Part shown: piece after piece, positions 63,701 to 64,000 of the stretch
Layout: the number at the start of each line of letters is the position of its first letter
Position numbering within the stretch: position 1 is the first letter of the stretch
NCBI GenBank assembly: GCA_008933995.1
Contig: WARS01000011.1
Location: 13,607,516-13,671,515 of the forward strand
Origin: Datnioides undecimradiatus
Lineage: Eukaryota > Chordata > Actinopteri > Lobotiformes > Datnioididae
Reading direction: 5' to 3'
DNA length: 64,000 bases
Made by a program: the position numbers and the translations under genes
The notes under the pieces: generated by a model
Seen by the model: the letters and a program-made list of their open reading frames with translations, nothing else
What the model was told of the DNA's origin: nothing
Databases searched by the model: none

Positions 63701-63815
63701 CTGATTTGTCTAAATTGCATCTTCTCGTCTTACTAGTCAAAGAGAAGGAGGACGCACACACAGACCCTGAGTTTCAGCCCATGAAAGATGATGACTGTAC
63801 TTTTGGGGAATACAG
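45591..63815 (+). CDS. nrcam: nrcam: neuronal cell adhesion molecule (NrCAM), multi-exon gene, 3' end outside window
   Basis: L1-family type I membrane adhesion protein. By family knowledge it acts at the neuronal and axonal surface, binds homophilically and to other Ig-CAMs and gliomedin/neurofascin, and anchors to ankyrin at nodes of Ranvier and axon initial segments. The joined exons read, in order: signal peptide, six Ig domains each with its cysteine pair, five FNIII domains, a transmembrane helix (about residues 1145-1167) and a short cytoplasmic stretch. All 27 placed exons have GT-AG borders and compatible phases, about 1,201 codons in total. The assignment rests on near-identity, from memory, with mammalian NrCAM in [29 protein letters not shown] and ALEVPLD. 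About 17 N-glycosylation sequons are visible. The remaining cytoplasmic tail (roughly 90-100 residues in relatives) is beyond position 64000. The a or b paralogue is undecided. Individual exons are listed separately. Confidence 0.96.
45598..45624 (+). promoter_or_regulatory. Short upstream ORF in the nrcam leader
   Basis: ATG at 45598 opens an eight-codon frame (MCTCPRTV) that stops at TGA 45622-45624, 58 nt before the main ATG and in a different frame. Whether it is translated, and whether it lowers NrCAM output, is inference. It lies in the exon that every signal-peptide-containing transcript should include. Confidence 0.45.
45828..46090 (+). repeat. Dispersed fish repeat, family A, copy 3 (nrcam intron)
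   Basis: Starts gctgaatgaagctgaaacaa, continues ttaatcgatcagctgattga, cagcttctaaaatgtgaggt and gtgaactgaatatttatgat. Same motif order as 1963-2260. Confidence 0.68.
46098..46420 (+). repeat. Dispersed fish repeat, family D, copy (nrcam intron)
   Basis: Contains gcagagagttaaacagaaag, then gttaagctaggctagccagc, tgcttcgggtagcttcaaat and gtggtattgaacttctcaat, in the order of a common fish repeat. No coding capacity. Confidence 0.55.
46421..47639 (+). other. nrcam intron; contains the candidate microexon
   Basis: Intron sequence with possible further family A remnants at 46430-46520. The 12-nt candidate exon at 47051 is its only notable content. Confidence 0.6.
47051..47062 (+). CDS. nrcam: Candidate 12-nt nrcam microexon (LLEG)
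   Basis: A 12-nt segment between an acceptor (acattaaag) and a good donor (gtaagt), preceded by a pyrimidine stretch and a branch-like ctgat. Phase 1 in and out. Inserted after the signal-peptide exon it changes LDLPQPP to LDLLEGLPQPP. Mammalian NrCAM has, from memory, an optional insert reading PKLLEDL at exactly this joint, and L1 and neurofascin also have a microexon here. The six bases before it (TTAAAG) read LKV in frame and would extend the match, but no AG precedes them. Not proven without RNA. Confidence 0.6.
47640..47745 (+). CDS. nrcam: nrcam exon: Ig1, first half
   Basis: Residues about 29-64, reading [20 protein letters not shown] and then [15 protein letters not shown]. It holds the first Ig1 cysteine (HCEAKG). 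Acceptor cgcctttag, donor gtagga; enters in phase 1 and leaves in phase 2. The [13 protein letters not shown] segment is a hallmark of NrCAM. Confidence 0.95.
47746..48037 (+). other. nrcam intron, nothing notable
   Basis: 292-nt intron splitting Ig1. No repeat or alternative exon recognised. Confidence 0.6.
48038..48231 (+). CDS. nrcam: nrcam exon: Ig1, second half
   Basis: Residues about 64-129, beginning [17 protein letters not shown] and ending SSNIVVRQS. It has the Ig tryptophan (SWTRNG) and the second cysteine (YQCTARN). Sequons NGT and NVT. Acceptor tttgctcctcag, donor gtaagt; leaves in phase 1. Confidence 0.96.
48232..48598 (+). other. nrcam intron with in-frame upstream acceptor
   Basis: An AG at 48543-48544 (atttcatgtcag) opens an 18-codon in-frame extension of the Ig2 exon, detailed in the findings. 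Confidence 0.5.
48599..48721 (+). CDS. nrcam: nrcam exon: Ig2, first half
   Basis: Residues about 129-170: [20 protein letters not shown], then [21 protein letters not shown]. The cysteine is in LPCRPP. The acceptor at 48597-48598 (cgataaag) has a weak pyrimidine tract. A better-looking acceptor lies 54 nt upstream and is in frame, see findings. Donor gtgagc. The conserved RSPLW start supports the downstream acceptor as the main one. Confidence 0.93.
48722..49542 (+). other. nrcam intron; 24-bp perfect palindrome at 49012-49035
   Basis: The intron splitting Ig2 (821 nt). The palindrome halves are TACTTAATGTAA and TTACATTAAGTA with no spacer. No other element recognised. Confidence 0.8.
49543..49713 (+). 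CDS. nrcam: nrcam exon: Ig2, second half
   Basis: Residues about 170-227: [39 protein letters not shown], ending QPITVKVLS. The second Ig2 cysteine is in YICYARF. Acceptor gcacgtttcag, donor gtaagt, phase 1 at both ends. The NGDLYFSNV and [10 protein letters not shown] stretches match NrCAM closely. Confidence 0.95.
50287..50343 (+). CDS. nrcam: nrcam alternative exon: Ig2-Ig3 linker (19 residues)
   Basis: A 57-nt, phase-1 symmetrical exon between gttgtgttacag and gtgagt, reading [19 protein letters not shown]. It corresponds to the mammalian NrCAM linker VDELNDTIAANLSDTEFYG, the same length. It carries two NDT sequons. Because its length is a multiple of three and phases match, skipping leaves the frame intact ([10 protein letters not shown]). 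The 3' end and donor of this exon are copied in a tandem duplication that follows. Confidence 0.92.
50327..50590 (+). repeat. Diverged tandem duplication covering an exon end and splice donor
   Basis: Copy 1 starts at 50327 (CACTGATTTATTTAGTGGTG) and copy 2 at 50465 (CACTGATTTCTTTTGGGGCG), offset 138. Both continue with GGCACCC-CTAGTGTTTACCC and later TTACCCACTAACAC-AACC. Copy 1 includes the last 17 bases and the donor of the linker exon. In copy 2 the donor position reads GCGAGA. Confidence 0.85.
50591..51475 (+). other. nrcam intron, nothing notable
   Basis: Remaining intron before the Ig3 exon. No repeat or exon recognised. Confidence 0.5.
51476..51587 (+). CDS. nrcam: nrcam exon: Ig3, first half
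   Basis: Residues about 246-283: [20 protein letters not shown], then [18 protein letters not shown]. First Ig3 cysteine in MECIAEG. Acceptor gtgtctgtag, donor gtaagt, enters phase 1, leaves phase 2. Confidence 0.95.
51698..51882 (+). CDS. nrcam: nrcam exon: Ig3, second half
   Basis: Residues about 283-345: [18 protein letters not shown] through [18 protein letters not shown]. The second cysteine is in YRCTARN, with the usual DxGxYxC pattern. One sequon (NVS). Acceptor gattccag, donor gtgcgc, leaves phase 1. Confidence 0.95.
52045..52179 (+). CDS. nrcam: nrcam exon: Ig4, first half
   Basis: Residues about 345-390: [40 protein letters not shown]. First Ig4 cysteine (LTCRASG) and tryptophan (ITWAMNG). 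Acceptor ctattttcag, donor gtgagt, phase 1 both ends. Confidence 0.95.
52420..52560 (+). repeat. Dispersed fish repeat, family D fragment (nrcam intron)
   Basis: Contains gacagacccaggctaccttt, ttgagtcttaatgctaagct and aagctagctggctgcaggtt, typical middle motifs of the family seen at 46098-46420. Confidence 0.6.
52666..52809 (+). CDS. nrcam: nrcam exon: Ig4, second half
   Basis: Residues about 390-438: [38 protein letters not shown], ending AFVNVL. Second Ig4 cysteine in YQCNVSN, which is also a sequon. Acceptor tttttcccctaacag, donor gtaagt. The intron before it holds old repeat sequence. Confidence 0.95.
52912..53023 (+). CDS. nrcam: nrcam exon: Ig5, first half
   Basis: Residues about 438-475: [38 protein letters not shown]. 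First Ig5 cysteine in IDCASFG. Acceptor gggtcactacag, donor gtgagt, leaves phase 2. The following intron is only 74 nt. Confidence 0.95.
53098..53264 (+). CDS. nrcam: nrcam exon: Ig5, second half
   Basis: Residues about 475-531: [20 protein letters not shown] through [17 protein letters not shown]. Second cysteine in YTCVARN, sequon NGT. Acceptor ctgtctcag, donor gtgagc, leaves phase 1. Confidence 0.95.
53265..53467 (+). other. nrcam intron, nothing notable
   Basis: 203-nt A+T-rich intron between Ig5 and Ig6. Confidence 0.6.
53468..53615 (+). CDS. nrcam: nrcam exon: Ig6, first half
   Basis: Residues about 531-580: [38 protein letters not shown], ending [11 protein letters not shown]. First Ig6 cysteine in FECKVKH. 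Acceptor ctcccatcag, donor gtcaga, which is weaker than the others. Leaves phase 2. Confidence 0.95.
53810..53934 (+). CDS. nrcam: nrcam exon: Ig6, second half
   Basis: Residues about 580-622: [38 protein letters not shown], ending LTVV. Second cysteine in YTCIMNT, sequon NTT. Acceptor tttgtctccag, donor gtaagt, leaves phase 1. Confidence 0.95.
54244..54273 (+). CDS. nrcam: nrcam alternative exon: Ig6-FN1 hinge (10 residues)
   Basis: A 30-nt phase-1 symmetrical exon, acceptor cctacctggcag and donor gtaaac, reading [10 protein letters not shown]. It matches the proline/threonine-rich hinge APTPTPAPVYD of mammalian NrCAM. It can be skipped without loss of frame. It sets the distance between the Ig and FN halves. 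Confidence 0.87.
54274..55042 (+). other. nrcam intron, nothing notable
   Basis: 769-nt intron between the hinge exon and FN1, with a T-run at 54468-54475. No further exon recognised. Confidence 0.5.
55043..55144 (+). CDS. nrcam: nrcam exon: FN1, first half
   Basis: Residues about 632-666: [34 protein letters not shown]. The conserved FNIII tryptophan is in LTWTPGD. Acceptor tttctctgccag, donor gtatgt, followed by a (TG)n run in the intron. Confidence 0.95.
55145..55711 (+). other. nrcam intron with (TG)n
   Basis: A TG run at about 55156-55174 lies just after the donor. Nothing else recognised. Confidence 0.6.
55712..55909 (+). CDS. nrcam: nrcam exon: FN1, second half
   Basis: Residues about 666-732: [20 protein letters not shown] through [20 protein letters not shown], ending YKTEAA. 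It has the conserved FNIII tyrosine motif ([11 protein letters not shown]) and one sequon (NLT). Acceptor aatttacatag, donor gtaccg, phase 1 both ends. Confidence 0.95.
55910..56466 (+). other. nrcam intron, nothing notable
   Basis: 557-nt A+T-rich intron between FN1 and FN2. Confidence 0.5.
56467..56537 (+). CDS. nrcam: nrcam exon: FN2, first half
   Basis: Residues about 732-755: [24 protein letters not shown]. Acceptor gtatttcgtag, donor gtaagt, enters phase 1 and leaves phase 0. The intron after it contains a SINE. Confidence 0.95.
56657..56921 (+). mobile_element. tRNA-derived SINE in an nrcam intron
   Basis: The head has a pol III A box (TGGCTCAGTGGT, 56669-56680) and B box (GGTTTGATCCC, 56713-56723) at tRNA-like spacing. 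The body has gtccttgggcaaggcactta, a perfect 8-bp hairpin (CCCCGATG/CATCGGGG, 56783-56804), gtgtgaatggg and gtaaagcaccttgagtgg. It ends near taccattta. The body is widespread in fish genomes. It lies in sense orientation between the two FN2 exons. Confidence 0.85.
57052..57277 (+). CDS. nrcam: nrcam exon: FN2, second half
   Basis: Residues about 756-831: [20 protein letters not shown], then [19 protein letters not shown] and ending LGYSGED. SNGPGL and SGTPTFVPY are typical of L1-family FN2. One sequon (NGS). Acceptor tttcctctgcag, donor gtgagt. Confidence 0.96.
57402..57517 (+). CDS. nrcam: nrcam exon: FN3, first half
   Basis: Residues about 831-869: [52 protein letters not shown] and RGHLQG are diagnostic. 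Acceptor ccatacacag, donor gtagag, leaves phase 0. The following intron is 88 nt. Confidence 0.96.
57606..57810 (+). CDS. nrcam: nrcam exon: FN3, second half
   Basis: Residues about 870-938: [20 protein letters not shown], then [20 protein letters not shown] and ending QQFETPEG. It has HGMLPGL and the FNIII tyrosine. Sequon NHS. Acceptor gggtattgtag, donor gtagaa, leaves phase 1. Confidence 0.96.
57811..58032 (+). other. nrcam intron, nothing notable
   Basis: 222-nt A+T-rich intron between FN3 and FN4, ending in a strong T-rich acceptor. Confidence 0.6.
58033..58155 (+). CDS. nrcam: nrcam exon: FN4, first half
   Basis: Residues about 938-979: [52 protein letters not shown] and NGxxTxYTLKYQP match NrCAM FN4. 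Acceptor ttttttctgcag, donor gtgaga, phase 1 both ends. Confidence 0.96.
58156..58579 (+). other. nrcam intron, C/T-rich 3' end
   Basis: 424-nt intron. 58430-58578 is strongly C/T-rich (an extended polypyrimidine region) ahead of the FN4 second-half exon. Confidence 0.6.
58580..58756 (+). CDS. nrcam: nrcam exon: FN4, second half
   Basis: Residues about 979-1038: [20 protein letters not shown] through [20 protein letters not shown], ending [11 protein letters not shown]. Sequons NNS and NET. Acceptor ccaccctctgtag after a long C/T-rich stretch, donor gtaagt. It ends in phase 1, so it can splice to either linker candidate, to FN5 or directly to the transmembrane exon. Confidence 0.96.
59994..60029 (+). 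CDS. nrcam: Candidate nrcam alternative exon: FN4-FN5 linker (12 residues)
   Basis: A 36-nt open segment with a strong acceptor (tgtttccttctacaag) and donor gtactg, phase 1 both ends, reading [12 protein letters not shown]. Mammalian NrCAM has an insert of the same length at the same joint (AGILPPDVGAGK, from memory); A, I, D, V and G align. Conservation of length, phase and place supports it, although the residues have diverged. Optional use is inferred. Confidence 0.62.
60503..60562 (+). CDS. nrcam: Candidate nrcam alternative exon: basic, proline-rich FN4-FN5 insert (20 residues)
   Basis: A 60-nt open segment after a good acceptor (ccgtgttgttcacag) and before gtacag, phase 1 both ends. 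It reads [12 protein letters not shown] followed by PPRRPPHK. It lies where neurofascin carries its mucin-like Pro/Ala/Thr segment. I recall no clear mammalian NrCAM counterpart. Borders and frame fit, but a 60-nt open frame occurs often by chance. Confidence 0.35.
60806..60925 (+). CDS. nrcam: nrcam exon: FN5, first half
   Basis: Residues about 1038-1078: [40 protein letters not shown]. The ISWEY-GPE--YVEY core matches NrCAM FN5. Sequons NIS and NGT. Acceptor ctctgtgctcag, donor gtaagc, phase 1 both ends. In mammals the FN5 exons can be left out together, and the phases here allow the same. Confidence 0.93.
60926..62380 (+). other. nrcam intron splitting FN5
   Basis: 1,455-nt intron. Contains an inverted family B repeat (61622-61755). 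No further exon recognised. Confidence 0.55.
61622..61755 (-). repeat. Dispersed fish repeat, family B, inverted copy
   Basis: On the minus strand: cagctgtactttgtctttaa, tgctaattagcaatgataac, acctgctaaacataagcttg, and catttagcttaaagcactac. Same motif order as 11270-11640 and 16405-16890, with an internal deletion. Confidence 0.7.
62381..62542 (+). CDS. nrcam: nrcam exon: FN5, second half
   Basis: Residues about 1078-1132: [40 protein letters not shown], ending LVTVP. EEWxKExVNG and LKGL--G--Y-VR match the family. Sequon NGT. Acceptor ccctcctgcag, donor gtgagg, phase 1 both ends. Confidence 0.94.
62543..63239 (+). other. nrcam intron, nothing notable
   Basis: 697-nt intron before the transmembrane exon. 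TG-rich around 62890-62960. No exon recognised. Confidence 0.5.
63240..63371 (+). CDS. nrcam: nrcam exon: transmembrane segment
   Basis: Residues about 1132-1176: [20 protein letters not shown], then [20 protein letters not shown] and GKYP. The hydrophobic run of about 23 residues is followed by the basic stop-transfer QRNKGGK. The membrane-edge cysteine (IICF) is a likely palmitoylation site by analogy with neurofascin. This exon is the strongest evidence for NrCAM. Acceptor cctctggccag, donor gtcagt. Confidence 0.97.
63372..63736 (+). other. nrcam intron, nothing notable
   Basis: 365-nt A+T-rich intron with ATT repeats at 63575-63610. Confidence 0.6.
63737..63815 (+). CDS. nrcam: nrcam exon: first cytoplasmic exon
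   Basis: Residues about 1176-1202: [26 protein letters not shown], plus two bases of the next codon. Acceptor gtcttactag, donor gtgaga, leaves phase 2. Relatives have DDGTFGEY; here the glycine is cysteine. The next exon (SDAED in mammals, or the RSLE insert) is not in the remaining 185 bases. Confidence 0.95.
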
Positions 63816-64000
63816 GTGAGAGAAAGTGCTCCGGCCTCTGGAGCCCCAGAGCCCATTTTTACCCATCAACCCTTGCCCCAATCCTTGCTCTTGCCCAGAC
63901 CTGCTCTCTCTCTGGCTGGGCTGGAGCTCTGCACTCCCTCCCTCTTCTCCACCCTTACAGCTGACCAATAACTGACCCAGGATCACCAATAAGAGAAACA
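63816..64000 (+). other. Start of an nrcam intron, C/T-rich, no exon seen
   Basis: After the donor at 63816 the sequence is rich in C and T (cctgctctctctctggctgg). No segment continuing SDAEDHKPL or an RSLE microexon is visible, so the gene continues beyond the window. Confidence 0.7.

Noticed and set aside
1..64000. CRISPR arrays, operons or prokaryotic-style systems
   Set aside because: The window is vertebrate DNA with spliced exons; the only regular repeats are microsatellites and transposon-derived sequence.

Overview
This window is vertebrate nuclear DNA, most likely from a percomorph-type teleost fish. Coding sequence is split into short phase-matched exons with GT-AG introns. The non-coding part carries fish-type repeats: Tc1/mariner remnants, a LINE 3' end, a tRNA-derived SINE and long CA/ACTC microsatellites. 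The species cannot be named from the sequence.

One protein-coding gene can be supported. It is on the + strand and fills positions 45591-63815. It encodes an L1-family neural cell adhesion molecule whose transmembrane and juxtamembrane sequence ([34 protein letters not shown]) identifies it as NrCAM rather than neurofascin, L1 or CHL1. I could place 27 exons: 5'UTR plus signal peptide, six Ig domains (two exons each), an Ig2-Ig3 linker exon, an Ig6-FN1 linker exon, five fibronectin type III domains (two exons each), the transmembrane exon and the first cytoplasmic exon. All phases agree, giving about 1,201 codons. The last exon or exons, with the ankyrin-binding FIGQY segment, lie beyond the right edge. 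Teleosts can carry two nrcam copies, and I cannot say whether this is a or b.

Additional candidate cassette exons keep the frame: a 12-nt microexon after the signal-peptide exon (47051-47062), a 36-nt exon (59994-60029) and a 60-nt exon (60503-60562) between FN4 and FN5, and an upstream in-frame acceptor for the Ig2 exon.

Positions 1-45590 contain no gene I can support. The first exon seen starts at a splice acceptor inside the 5' leader, so at least one upstream leader exon exists. Much or all of the left 45 kb is therefore probably 5' intron of nrcam. It holds microsatellites, several old dispersed fish repeats in more than one copy, a degenerate tandem array with a 317-bp period in purine-rich DNA (25490-26600), a G-quadruplex-prone tract (22227-22292), a dead Tc1/mariner copy split by another repeat (29930-31083) and a 5'-truncated LINE on the minus strand (37255-37740).

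I found no evidence of a wholly new biological system. The most useful leads are the uncatalogued-looking alternative exons of nrcam and a 138-bp-offset tandem duplication that copies an alternative exon's splice donor and leaves the second copy broken.
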